A program made the position numbers and the translations under genes. A stretch of 64,000 nt of DNA from Kiloniellaceae bacterium (GTDB taxonomy: Bacteria > Pseudomonadota > Alphaproteobacteria > Kiloniellales > J153): NCBI GenBank assembly GCA_021776095.1, contig JAJFGO010000102.1, forward strand, positions 1-64,000, given 5' to 3'. The notes under the pieces were generated by a model. That model did no database searches. It was not told the origin of the DNA and was given only the letters and a program-made list of their open reading frames with translations. This document shows, one piece after another, positions 18,500 through 26,785 of this stretch; the stretch's first letter is position 1; every line of letters begins with the position of its first letter.

Positions 18500-20095
18500 A
18501 TGGTTGACAACACGATAGTACTTCAAGGGCAGGGCGTGTCGAAAAGCTTCGGTGGCGTGCCGGTGCTCGAAGACGTCGACTTCTCGGTCTCTCGAAACCA
18601 AGTCATCGGCATGGTCGGCGAAAACGGTGCCGGCAAGACCACGCTGTTCAATATTATCTCGGGCATCGTTCCCGCCGACGCCGGCACAATGGAGTTGCGC
18701 GGCGGGCCCTTCAGCCCGGCCAGCTATGGCGAAGCCAGCGCCCTTGGGGTTTCACGCGTGTTCCAGGAACAGGCCCTGATTCCCAACATCAAGGTCTATG
18801 AGAACCTGCTTCTGTCTCATGAAGCGGCCTATGCGCGCTGGGGACAATTGATCGACAAGACGGGCATGATCGCCACCGCCCAGCGGGTCATGGACGAAGC
18901 GGGGCTCGACATCGACGTTCGTTTGCCGACTGCGTCTTATAGTTTCTCCAAGCGCCAGTTGATCGAGATCGCGCGCGCATGCCTGATCCCCACCGAGGTG
19001 CTCGGGCTTCATCATCCCGTGGTGTTGCTCGACGAGCCGACCTCGGCCTTGGAAAAATCCGACGAGGAGGTCTTTCGAAGGCTCATCAACCGCCTGCGCG
19101 ACCATTCTTCCATCGTCCTGGTCTCCCATCGCCTGACCGAGGTCCTGGAACTCAGCGACGTTATCTACGTGCTGAAGGATGGCCGCTTGGTCGCGACCCT
19201 CGACCCCGACGAAGCCGACGAACGTATCTTGCATGGTTTGATGGTCGGGCGCGCGCGCGAGGCGGATTTCTACCACGAAAGCGAACAACGGGCGCCGGAC
19301 GAAGCCCCGTTTGCCTTTCAGGTGACGGGCCTTTCACGGTCCGGCCAATACCAGGATATGTCCCTGGAGGTCGCGGCAGGAGAGGTGGTTGGCTTCGGCG
19401 GCCTGCTGAACTCGGGAAAATCGGAGTTCGGTAAGGGCGCCGCGGGAATCGTTCCGCCGGATTCGGGGACCGTATCCCTGAGCGGCGCGGCGCCGGAACG
19501 CCCGGTCATCCGCCATTTAACACCGCTCGGGTTGGGTTATGTGCCGGCCGAACGGTTGCACGAAGGCCTGATCAGCGGCTTTTCGGCGGCCTGGAACCTG
19601 TCCCTGGCGGGCGGCGCGGACACCTTCGCGACCTCTATGGGCCTTTGGCAAACTCAGAAGGAAGTGAAGGTAACCCAGGAATATATCGCCGCGCTCTCGA
19701 TCAAGGCCCGCGGGCCGCACGATGTTTGCGCCACCCTGTCTGGCGGCAACCAGCAAAAAGTCGTCCTAGCCCGCTGGCTCTGCCGGGACCCGCGGGTGCT
19801 GATCCTGGACAACCCCACGCGCGGTGTCGATGCTGGCGCTAAGGAGGAAATTTACAAACTGATTCGCGGGCTATCCTCCAAGGGTGTCGGAATTTTGCTG
19901 ATCACCGATGACTTGCTTGAGCTAATTGGCCTGTCCAATCGAATCATGGTCATGCAGAACGGACGAATCACCCGTGTCGTTGAGGCGCCGGCCCACGCCA
20001 AACCGTCCGAGCGCGAACTCATCGAATATATGCTCAGTCAAGCGCCACCCCCAATGAACGCGGGCGTCCACCATGATATGGCGGCCGCGTCATGA
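18500..20095 (+). CDS. Sugar ABC importer ATP-binding protein with two nucleotide-binding domains (RbsA/MglA-like)
   Basis: 531 residues with duplicated ATPase domains. Domain 1 has Walker A GENGAGKTT, Walker B VVLLDEPTSALE and switch SHR, but its signature is replaced by YSFSKRQLIEIARA. Domain 2 has a weak Walker A (GGLLNSGKSEF), a normal signature LSGGNQQKVVLARWL and DNPTRGVDAGAKEEI. This complementary degeneracy is usual in RbsA-type proteins. Cytoplasmic face of the membrane. It overlaps the permease gene by 4 bases (ATGA), so the two are coupled. Confidence 0.93.
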   Translation: MVDNTIVLQGQGVSKSFGGVPVLEDVDFSVSRNQVIGMVGENGAGKTTLFNIISGIVPADAGTMELRGGPFSPASYGEASALGVSRVFQEQALIPNIKVYENLLLSHEAAYARWGQLIDKTGMIATAQRVMDEAGLDIDVRLPTASYSFSKRQLIEIARACLIPTEVLGLHHPVVLLDEPTSALEKSDEEVFRRLINRLRDHSSIVLVSHRLTEVLELSDVIYVLKDGRLVATLDPDEADERILHGLMVGRAREADFYHESEQRAPDEAPFAFQVTGLSRSGQYQDMSLEVAAGEVVGFGGLLNSGKSEFGKGAAGIVPPDSGTVSLSGAAPERPVIRHLTPLGLGYVPAERLHEGLISGFSAAWNLSLAGGADTFATSMGLWQTQKEVKVTQEYIAALSIKARGPHDVCATLSGGNQQKVVLARWLCRDPRVLILDNPTRGVDAGAKEEIYKLIRGLSSKGVGILLITDDLLELIGLSNRIMVMQNGRITRVVEAPAHAKPSERELIEYMLSQAPPPMNAGVHHDMAAAS

Positions 20096-21066
20096 CCCGG
20101 GAGCGTTTCACATCCACGGGAATCGGCAAGCTGCTGACCGACGGCATGGCCCTGCCGATCCTGGTCGTGCTTGCATTGGTCGTCTTTTTTTCGTTCGCCT
20201 CGGACGCCTTTTTGACCCTGCGCAATCTGACCGGCATATCGGGCCAGGCGAGTACTCTGCTTCTGGCCTGCCTGGGCGCGACGTCAGTCATTCTAATGGG
20301 CAGCATCGATCTTTCGGTCGGCGCGATGGTGTTGTTCGTTGGCGCGGTGACGGTAAAGGCGATCAACGCCTTCGATCTAGGTATCGGCGCCCTGTTCGTC
20401 GGGCTATTCACCGGCACGGCGCTCGGTTTCGGCAACGGCCTGATCTTCGCCTATGGCCGCATTCCCTCCTTCGTGGTGACCCTGGGCACCTTGTCGGTCT
20501 TTACCGGGGCGGCGTGGGAGATCTTGCAGGGCCGCGCCTTGAGGTACGATTCGCTGATCTTCGAGGAAATGGCGATCGGACAATTGATCCCACGGTTTCC
20601 CAATATCGCGCTGATTGCCATCCTAGCCTGGGGGCTGATGGTCTTCCTTGGTTTCGCCACCCGCTTCGGCCGCTACATGTACATCATCGGTGGCGGTGAG
20701 GCGGTGGCGACGACCGCCGGCATCCCGGTGCGCCGCTACAAGATCTATGCCTTCATGCTCTCGGGTATGATGGCCGGTCTCGCGGGCGCTCTGGCTGTCG
20801 CACGCCTCGGCACCGCCGGGCCGACGCTGGGCCAAGACCTGCTTCTCAATACCTTGGCGGCGATCGTGGTTGGCGGCACGTCGCTGTCCGGCGGAGTCGG
20901 TGGAGTCCACCGCACTTTGATTGGGGTATTGATCATCGCCCTGCTCGACAACGGACTGAATCTAATGGGGGTGAATCAGTACACCCAGATGATGGTTAAG
21001 GGGGGCGTTGTGATCGGCGCCGTTCTGGTTGGCCAAGACCGAAGCAAGAGCACTGTTATGAAGTGA
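20092..21066 (+). CDS. Sugar ABC importer permease (RbsC-like)
   Basis: 324 residues, highly hydrophobic, with about 9-10 membrane segments and BPD_transp_2 family signatures (GSIDLSVGAM, FGNGLIFAYGRIPSFVVTLGT, GGTSLSGGVGGVHRT). Translationally coupled to the ATPase. Together with 17066-18403 and 18500-20095 it forms a complete ribose-type importer. Only one permease is present, so a homodimeric channel is expected. Confidence 0.93.
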   Translation: MTRERFTSTGIGKLLTDGMALPILVVLALVVFFSFASDAFLTLRNLTGISGQASTLLLACLGATSVILMGSIDLSVGAMVLFVGAVTVKAINAFDLGIGALFVGLFTGTALGFGNGLIFAYGRIPSFVVTLGTLSVFTGAAWEILQGRALRYDSLIFEEMAIGQLIPRFPNIALIAILAWGLMVFLGFATRFGRYMYIIGGGEAVATTAGIPVRRYKIYAFMLSGMMAGLAGALAVARLGTAGPTLGQDLLLNTLAAIVVGGTSLSGGVGGVHRTLIGVLIIALLDNGLNLMGVNQYTQMMVKGGVVIGAVLVGQDRSKSTVMK

Positions 21067-21135
21067 TCCTCAGCGGACCGGTCGCAGCCGGCGCCGCTTC
21101 ATAAAACTCATAAAATCGAACCATGGGAGGAACAT

Positions 21136-22617
21136 ATGTCAAAAGAGATTCCAAACGTTGAAAGCAGCCGGCGGCGTTTTCTGCAAGGGACCGCGGCGGC
21201 GGGGGCCTTAAGCCTAGCACCCGGTTTCGTCATGCGCCCGCGAACCGCCTCGGCGGCGACCCTGGGAAACGTTCATACGGAAGCCGCCAAGGCCGCCAAG
21301 GGCCTTGCCGCCGGGCGTCAAGTCTCGCTCACCATCATGCAGCCCTCGGGCTCGCTGGGCAACGTCAAGCCGGTCGCCGACAAATTCACCGCCGAAACCG
21401 GAATCGAGATCAAATATCTTGAGGTTCCGCTCGGCGAGATCAACCAAAAGGTTCTGCTCGAGGCGGTCTCCAAGACCGGCGCCTTCGATATCGCTTTGCC
21501 GGCGACCTTTGGCATTCCCGACCTAGCGGAATCGGGCATCCTGGTGAACATGGATCAGTACGCCGGCAAGTACGAGCCGGAGGGCTTCCAGGACGATGCG
21601 CTGTTCTCCATCGGCGATTACTACAAGGGCAGCCTCTATGGCTACCAGACCGATGGCGATACCTACGTCATGTTCTACAACAAAGATTGGCTGGACAACC
21701 TGGACGAGAACAAGGGTTTCGCGGACAAGCACGGCTATAAACTCAAGGTTCCGGACACCTGGGAGGAACTGGATGCCATGATGGCCTGGTTCCATCGCCC
21801 CGATAAGGGCATGTACGGTGGCGCATTGTACCGGACCCAGTTTTTCCTGGCCTGGGAATGGTGGGGCCGGTTCCACGCCAAAGGGTCTTATCCGCTGGAC
21901 GACGATCTCAATCCGCAGATCAACAACGACGGCGGCGTCGCGGCCTTGGAGGAGATGCTTGCGGCCTCCGAGCACCTCTATCCCGGGGCGCGCACCAACG
22001 GCCTGTTCGAGAACTTCGAGGCCTTCGGCGCCGGCGACAAGTTCGCCAACATCGGCTGGGGTGGGACGCAGAAGTTTTTGAACAGCGACAAATCGATGAT
22101 CAAGGGCCGCATGGCCTTCGGTTCCATGCCCGGTGGTATGGTCGATGGCAAGCTGTTGCGGACTCCCTACTTCAACTGGGGCTGGAACTATGTGGTGTCC
22201 TCGGTCTCGGCGGAGCCCGAGATCGCCTATCTCTTCACGCTCTATGCCTGCAGCCCAGCCATGTCCACCATCGCTGTGCGCGATCCGGGCGGGTATTTCG
22301 ATCCCTTCCGCGGCGCGCACTATGAGGACGCGGAAATCGCCGGCACCTATTCGCCCGAGTTCTTGGCCGTGCACAAGCAGTCCATGCGCGGTTCCATCCC
22401 CGATCTCTACCTGAAGGGGCAGGGCGAGTATTTCGACGAGCTTCGAGTCAACCTCGGCGCTGCCGACGCGGGCACCAAAACGCCGAAGAAAGCACTGGAC
22501 GACACGGCCCGATCTTGGGAGCGTATTACCCGGCGCATGGGTAAACGAAGCCAGAAGGTGCAGTGGGCATTCTTGAAGTCGATCTATCCGGCCGACATTC
22601 GCGGCCGACTGAAATAG
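21136..22617 (+). CDS. Extracellular solute-binding protein family 1 (polyol/sugar-type)
   Basis: 493 residues. The Tat motif SRRRFLQGTAAAGALSLAPG precedes a cleavage-like ASA, and a type II binding fold follows (VKPVADKFTAETGI, YGYQTDGDTYVMFYNKDWLD, PDTWEELDAM). The start follows GGGAGGAACAT. The leader just upstream repeats almost word for word the one before the first binding-protein gene of the operon. It opens a second importer (two permeases, two ATPases), an arrangement like glycerol GlpSTPQV-type and related polyol systems. Ligand unproven. Confidence 0.9.
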   Translation: MSKEIPNVESSRRRFLQGTAAAGALSLAPGFVMRPRTASAATLGNVHTEAAKAAKGLAAGRQVSLTIMQPSGSLGNVKPVADKFTAETGIEIKYLEVPLGEINQKVLLEAVSKTGAFDIALPATFGIPDLAESGILVNMDQYAGKYEPEGFQDDALFSIGDYYKGSLYGYQTDGDTYVMFYNKDWLDNLDENKGFADKHGYKLKVPDTWEELDAMMAWFHRPDKGMYGGALYRTQFFLAWEWWGRFHAKGSYPLDDDLNPQINNDGGVAALEEMLAASEHLYPGARTNGLFENFEAFGAGDKFANIGWGGTQKFLNSDKSMIKGRMAFGSMPGGMVDGKLLRTPYFNWGWNYVVSSVSAEPEIAYLFTLYACSPAMSTIAVRDPGGYFDPFRGAHYEDAEIAGTYSPEFLAVHKQSMRGSIPDLYLKGQGEYFDELRVNLGAADAGTKTPKKALDDTARSWERITRRMGKRSQKVQWAFLKSIYPADIRGRLK

Positions 22618-22626
22618 GGCGATACG

Positions 22627-22666
22627 GTGGCGGCGGGCTCGGCTTGCACGGCCGTGCCGCCGCCAC
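22627..22666 (+). promoter_or_regulatory. Intercistronic stem-loop after the second binding-protein gene
   Basis: GTGGCGGCGG (22627-22636) pairs perfectly with CCGCCGCCAC (22657-22666). The loop itself holds the palindrome CACGGCCGTG. No T-run follows. It is in the same position relative to the binding-protein gene as the hairpin at 18414-18461. Confidence 0.75.
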
Positions 22667-22698
22667 TCGACTCCAATCCAAAGAGGATGCGTATTTGA

Positions 22699-23625
22699 AT
22701 GACTGACCGATCAAGGGATGGATTGCGCCCGTCGCTCGATCAGCCGCGGCGTGGCTTCATGCCGCGGTTCAATATCGCCCTGGTCCTGCCGGCGCAGCTC
22801 ACCATGATGGCCGTGGTGATCGTCCCGACCCTCATCATTCTTTGGCTCGCCATAACCGATTGGCAACCGACCCAGGCAATTCCCTGGTATGATGCCACTC
22901 CGGTCTGGTTCTGGAATTTCTACGACCTCTGGTACGACGAGCGTTTCGTCAACGCGGTCGGGCGCACGCTGTTCGTGGTCGGGGTTTGCGTGGCCTTGGA
23001 GTTGGGCTTGGCCCTGGGCCTGGCGCTTCTGTTCCTCGATGAATGGCCGTGGCGCCGGGTCGCGGTCAGCATCATCATCCTGCCGATGATGATCATTCCA
23101 GTCGACGCGGCCAATGCTTTCTTCATGTTGTTCAACGAACGCGGGCCGATCAATCACATGATCTCCCTGGTTATCGGCGCACCCTTCGAGTTCTCTTGGC
23201 TTTCTCATCCGACCTGGGCCATGGCGCCGATCATGATGGCCGAGGTGTGGCAATGGACCCCGCTCATGTTCCTGCTCGTGCTGACCGGACTCATGAACCT
23301 GCCGCAGAACCAAGTCCGTGCGGCCATCGTTCTCGGCGCCTCTCCGGTCCGCATCTTTTTCAAGGTGATGCTGCCTTTGCTCGCGCCGGTGATATCGATC
23401 GCTTTGCTGATTCGCTCGATCGAGACCTTCAAGATCTTCGATCCGGTTTACATCTTGACCCGAGGTCAGCCCGGCGGCTCGACCGAGACGATCTCGATGT
23501 TCATGTATAACGGGGCTTTCGTCTACTTCCGCATGGGCTATATCGCCGCCGCCGCGCTTCTCGTTCTGGTCGTCGTCATTTCCGTCTGTTTGGTCTTGGC
23601 GCGACCCATGACGAAGCACAGCTAG
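22699..23625 (+). CDS. ABC importer permease, MalF-like
   Basis: 308 residues with six predicted membrane segments and a well-formed EAA loop (AAIVLGASPVRIFFKVMLPLL), the site that docks the ATPase. The N-terminal cytoplasmic tail is basic. A ribosome site GAGGA lies upstream of the ATG. It pairs with the MalG-like permease 11 bases downstream to form the channel for the 21136-22617 binding protein. Confidence 0.92.
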   Translation: MTDRSRDGLRPSLDQPRRGFMPRFNIALVLPAQLTMMAVVIVPTLIILWLAITDWQPTQAIPWYDATPVWFWNFYDLWYDERFVNAVGRTLFVVGVCVALELGLALGLALLFLDEWPWRRVAVSIIILPMMIIPVDAANAFFMLFNERGPINHMISLVIGAPFEFSWLSHPTWAMAPIMMAEVWQWTPLMFLLVLTGLMNLPQNQVRAAIVLGASPVRIFFKVMLPLLAPVISIALLIRSIETFKIFDPVYILTRGQPGGSTETISMFMYNGAFVYFRMGYIAAAALLVLVVVISVCLVLARPMTKHS

Positions 23626-23636
23626 GGTGCGCGACG

Positions 23637-24524
23637 ATGAACGATAGTCAAATCTGGGTCACGCTGCTCAAGCGTTCCGCGGTCGTGATCTCGATGTTCA
23701 TTGCCTTTTTCCCCATTTACTGGCTGATCGCGACGTCCTTCAAGCCGTTCGATGAATGGGCCAGCTGGCCGCCCATTTGGCTGACCGACAACCCCACGCT
23801 GCAAAATTACCGCATCGTTTTTTTCCCCGAGGCCGCCCGGGAATTCGCCGCCGCGCAACAAGGGTCGCTCGATTACAAGGTCTCGGGAAGTGCCTGGAAG
23901 GCGTTTCAGGACTCCGCGATTATCTCGACCTTGGCGACCTTTTTCTCGGTCGTTTTCGGCACCCTTGCAGCTTACTCCATGGTGCGCTTTCGGACTGGTG
24001 GCGACAACTACCCGTTCCAGTTTCTCACCGTGCGGATGATGCCGCCAATCGCCGTCGTGGTCCCGATCGTGGCGTTGTTCTCGGTCTTGCGGCTATCGGA
24101 CACCTATTTCGGATTGACCCTCGCCTATACGGCCTTCACTTTGCCATTTTCGATCTGGATGATCCGGTCCTTCATCGAGGAAATTCCCTCCGAGCTCGAG
24201 GGCGCGGCCATGGTGCATGGGATGGGTCAGTTCCGGGCCTTTTTGACCGTGACCCTGCCGCTTATCAAGGGTGGCGTGCTCTCGACCGCACTCTTCATCT
24301 TCATTCTCAATTGGTCCGAATTTCTTTTCGCCTTGGTCCTGACCGCCGGCAACGTGATCACGGTGACCCTGCAGGTCGCCAATTACGTCTCGGCCTCTTC
24401 GGGCAAGCTCTACGGCGTGCAAGCGGCCATGGGCACGGTTTCGACCCTGCCGGTGATCCTTTTCGGTTACATTATTCAGCGCCATCTCGTTCGGGGCCTG
24501 ACCTTCGGGGCCATCAAAAGGTAG
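23637..24524 (+). CDS. ABC importer permease, MalG-like
   Basis: 295 residues with six predicted membrane helices and an EAA loop (ELEGAAMVHGMGQFRAFLTV) close to the C-terminal half. The region about 45-95 forms an extended periplasmic loop, as in MalG-type subunits. Partner of the preceding permease. The first of two ATPase genes begins 13 bases later. Confidence 0.92.
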   Translation: MNDSQIWVTLLKRSAVVISMFIAFFPIYWLIATSFKPFDEWASWPPIWLTDNPTLQNYRIVFFPEAAREFAAAQQGSLDYKVSGSAWKAFQDSAIISTLATFFSVVFGTLAAYSMVRFRTGGDNYPFQFLTVRMMPPIAVVVPIVALFSVLRLSDTYFGLTLAYTAFTLPFSIWMIRSFIEEIPSELEGAAMVHGMGQFRAFLTVTLPLIKGGVLSTALFIFILNWSEFLFALVLTAGNVITVTLQVANYVSASSGKLYGVQAAMGTVSTLPVILFGYIIQRHLVRGLTFGAIKR

Positions 24525-24537
24525 GCTGGCACCGATT

Positions 24538-25635
24538 ATGGATAGGAAACTCGAACTCAGGGCACTGCGAAAATCCTTCGGCGATGTCGAAGCCGTCAAA
24601 GGCATCGACCTGGCGCTCAATCGGGGCGAGTTCCTGTCTCTTCTCGGGCCCTCGGGCTGCGGCAAGTCGACCACGCTATCCCTGATTGCGGGATTCCTAC
24701 AACCGGACGCCGGCGAAATTTTGGTCGACGGCAAGGTCGTGAATAGGGTTTCGCCGCGCAAGCGGCGCATCGGCCTGGTGTTTCAAGATTACGCGGTGTT
24801 CAGCAAGCTCTCGGTGCGGGCCAATCTCAGCTTCGGGCTGGAGGCGCAGCGGGTGCCGCGCCTTGAGCGCGACCGGGCGGTCGCCGAGATCAGCGAGAAA
24901 TTGAATCTTAATCCGATCTTGGCCGCGCGCGGTGGCGAGCTGAACATGAGCGAGATGCAGCGCGTCGCCTTGGCCCGGGTCTTGGTCACCAAGCCGGAAC
25001 TGCTTCTGCTCGACGAGCCCATGTCGAACCTCGACGCGGCCTTGCGGGCGAAACTACGCGGCGAACTGAAACAGATCCAGAAAGAGCTCGAGCAAACTGT
25101 CCTCTACGTCACCCATGACCAAGTCGAGGCGCTGTCCATGTCCGACCGGATCGCCGTAATGCGCGACGGGGAGATTTTGCAGGACGATTCCACCGAGGCG
25201 ATTTATCGCCGGCCGGCGGAGCGTTTCGTGGCCGAGTTTATCGGCGACCCGCCGATCAACATGGTGACCTGCACGGTGACTGCCGAAGGCGGCGTGGTTT
25301 CGGTGTCGACCGCGCTGCACCGGAACCTGCCACTCGGCCAAGGCGAGATCGCGCCGGGCCAATATCTTCTCGCGGTTCGGCCCCATCATTTTCAGGCCAG
25401 CCGCGAGGCGGCTGCAGGAACAGTCGGGAGCGAGATTCGCCTGGTCGAAAACTTCGGCGCCGAACACGTGCTTCACGTTTCCTATGGCGACGACCTGGTT
25501 GCCGTGGTGGTGGCGCCGGGTTTCGCGCGGGAGGGCGAGCGTATCCACCTCGCTCTGCACGCCGAGCAAGCCCACCTCTTCGATCTGGAGAGCGGGCAGG
25601 TTATCGCCCTGCAACGGCGGGAGGCGGCGGCATGA
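24538..25635 (+). CDS. ABC importer ATPase 1, MalK-like with degenerate signature motif
   Basis: 365 residues. Walker A (GPSGCGKST), Q-loop (FQDYAVF), Walker B (LLLLDEPMSNLD) and the switch His (THDQVEA) are intact, and a C-terminal TOBE/regulatory domain is present. The signature motif is not LSGGQ but LNMSE (GELNMSEMQRVALARV), which should cripple the ATP site it contributes to. Its partner, the next gene, keeps a good signature. A heterodimer with one working and one degenerate site is therefore likely. It overlaps the next gene by 4 bases. Confidence 0.92.
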   Translation: MDRKLELRALRKSFGDVEAVKGIDLALNRGEFLSLLGPSGCGKSTTLSLIAGFLQPDAGEILVDGKVVNRVSPRKRRIGLVFQDYAVFSKLSVRANLSFGLEAQRVPRLERDRAVAEISEKLNLNPILAARGGELNMSEMQRVALARVLVTKPELLLLDEPMSNLDAALRAKLRGELKQIQKELEQTVLYVTHDQVEALSMSDRIAVMRDGEILQDDSTEAIYRRPAERFVAEFIGDPPINMVTCTVTAEGGVVSVSTALHRNLPLGQGEIAPGQYLLAVRPHHFQASREAAAGTVGSEIRLVENFGAEHVLHVSYGDDLVAVVVAPGFAREGERIHLALHAEQAHLFDLESGQVIALQRREAAA

Positions 25636-26723
25636 GCAGCCTATCGGCTCAAGGACTCAGCAAGTCCTTTGGCGATCTGTGTGCGCTGTCCGACATCGAC
25701 TTCGAGGTCGCGGATGGCGAGTTCTTTTGCGTGGTCGGGCCGACCAACGCCGGCAAATCGACCCTGCTCAAGACTATCGCCGGACTGCATCGGCCCGACA
25801 GTGGGCATATCCACCTTGGCGGCCGCCCAGTGACAGACTTGGAACCGCGGGCGCGCAACGTGAGCTTGCTGTTTCAGAACATCGCGCTGTTTCCTACCCA
25901 GACCGGGCGCGAGAATATCGGATTTCCATTGCGCGCGGCGGAATTGCCGGAGAGCGAGGTCGCCAACCGCGTGGAAGAGGTCGCGGCCATGCTCAAGGTT
26001 GGACACGTCCTCGATCGCCTGCCGCAAACCTTTTCGGGCGGCGAGCAGCAGCGCGTCGCGATCGGCCGCGCCATCGCCCGGCCCTGCGATTTGCTCATGC
26101 TCGATGAGCCCTTGACCAACCTCGATGCCAGAATCCGGATCGCTCTTCGCATCGAGTTCAAAAACCTGCACCGCCGTCTGAGGCAGACCTTGATTTACGT
26201 AACCCACGATCAGGTTGAGGCGATCTCCATGTCGGACCGAATCGCGGTTCTGAACCAGGGGCGATTCGAGCAGATTGGCACGCCAGACGAGATCTATCAC
26301 CGTCCGGCTAGCGTCTTTGTCGCCCAGTTCATCGGCCAGCCGCCCATGAACATCATCGGCGCGGAGATCCAAGGCGACGGCGACGATACCCTTTTGGCCG
26401 GGCCCGGGTTCCGGGTTCCGGTCGCCGATCTTGAAACCCTCGAATCCGCTGGGCGTTTGCCGCGCCAGCTGTCCTTCGGCCTGCGGCCCGAGGCCTTGCG
26501 GGTCGCCAAGACGGAAAGCGCGGAAACGCCCTTTCCGGGCCAGGTGGTCTGGGTCGAGCGCTTGGGCAGCAAGGCGGTTCTCGATCTGCGCTTTGCCGAG
26601 CAGATCGTCAAGGCCGTGGTGCCGCCGGAGCATGCGACCGCGGCTGAGGGACCGGTTTGGCTGGGCTTTACGCCCAAGGCCGAACATTTGATCGATAGTG
26701 AGCGCGCACTGTTTTTTCGTTAG
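25632..26723 (+). CDS. ABC importer ATPase 2, MalK-like with NAGKS-type Walker A
   Basis: 363 residues. Walker A reads GPTNAGKST, still a valid P-loop and typical, as I recall, of one ATPase of the glycerol-type importers. The signature FSGGEQQRVAIGRA, Walker B LLMLDEPLTNLD and switch THDQVEA are intact, and a TOBE domain lies at the C-terminus. It starts inside the stop of ATPase 1 (ATGA). It supplies the intact signature facing the canonical Walker A of ATPase 1. Confidence 0.92.
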   Translation: MSSLSAQGLSKSFGDLCALSDIDFEVADGEFFCVVGPTNAGKSTLLKTIAGLHRPDSGHIHLGGRPVTDLEPRARNVSLLFQNIALFPTQTGRENIGFPLRAAELPESEVANRVEEVAAMLKVGHVLDRLPQTFSGGEQQRVAIGRAIARPCDLLMLDEPLTNLDARIRIALRIEFKNLHRRLRQTLIYVTHDQVEAISMSDRIAVLNQGRFEQIGTPDEIYHRPASVFVAQFIGQPPMNIIGAEIQGDGDDTLLAGPGFRVPVADLETLESAGRLPRQLSFGLRPEALRVAKTESAETPFPGQVVWVERLGSKAVLDLRFAEQIVKAVVPPEHATAAEGPVWLGFTPKAEHLIDSERALFFR

Positions 26724-26785
26724 ACGCGGGCGCGGAAGATTGAGTACCGGGGCGAAAGGCCCCAAGGCAGGGAGGAGATAGAACG

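Noticed and set aside
17216-18601. A 461-codon open frame on the minus strand
   Set aside because: It lies antisense to a clearly recognised binding-protein gene; long antisense frames are expected in GC-rich DNA, and it shows no family motif.
25641-26765. A 374-codon open frame on the minus strand
   Set aside because: It mirrors the second ATPase gene, whose motifs are unambiguous, and has no ribosome site or recognisable domain.
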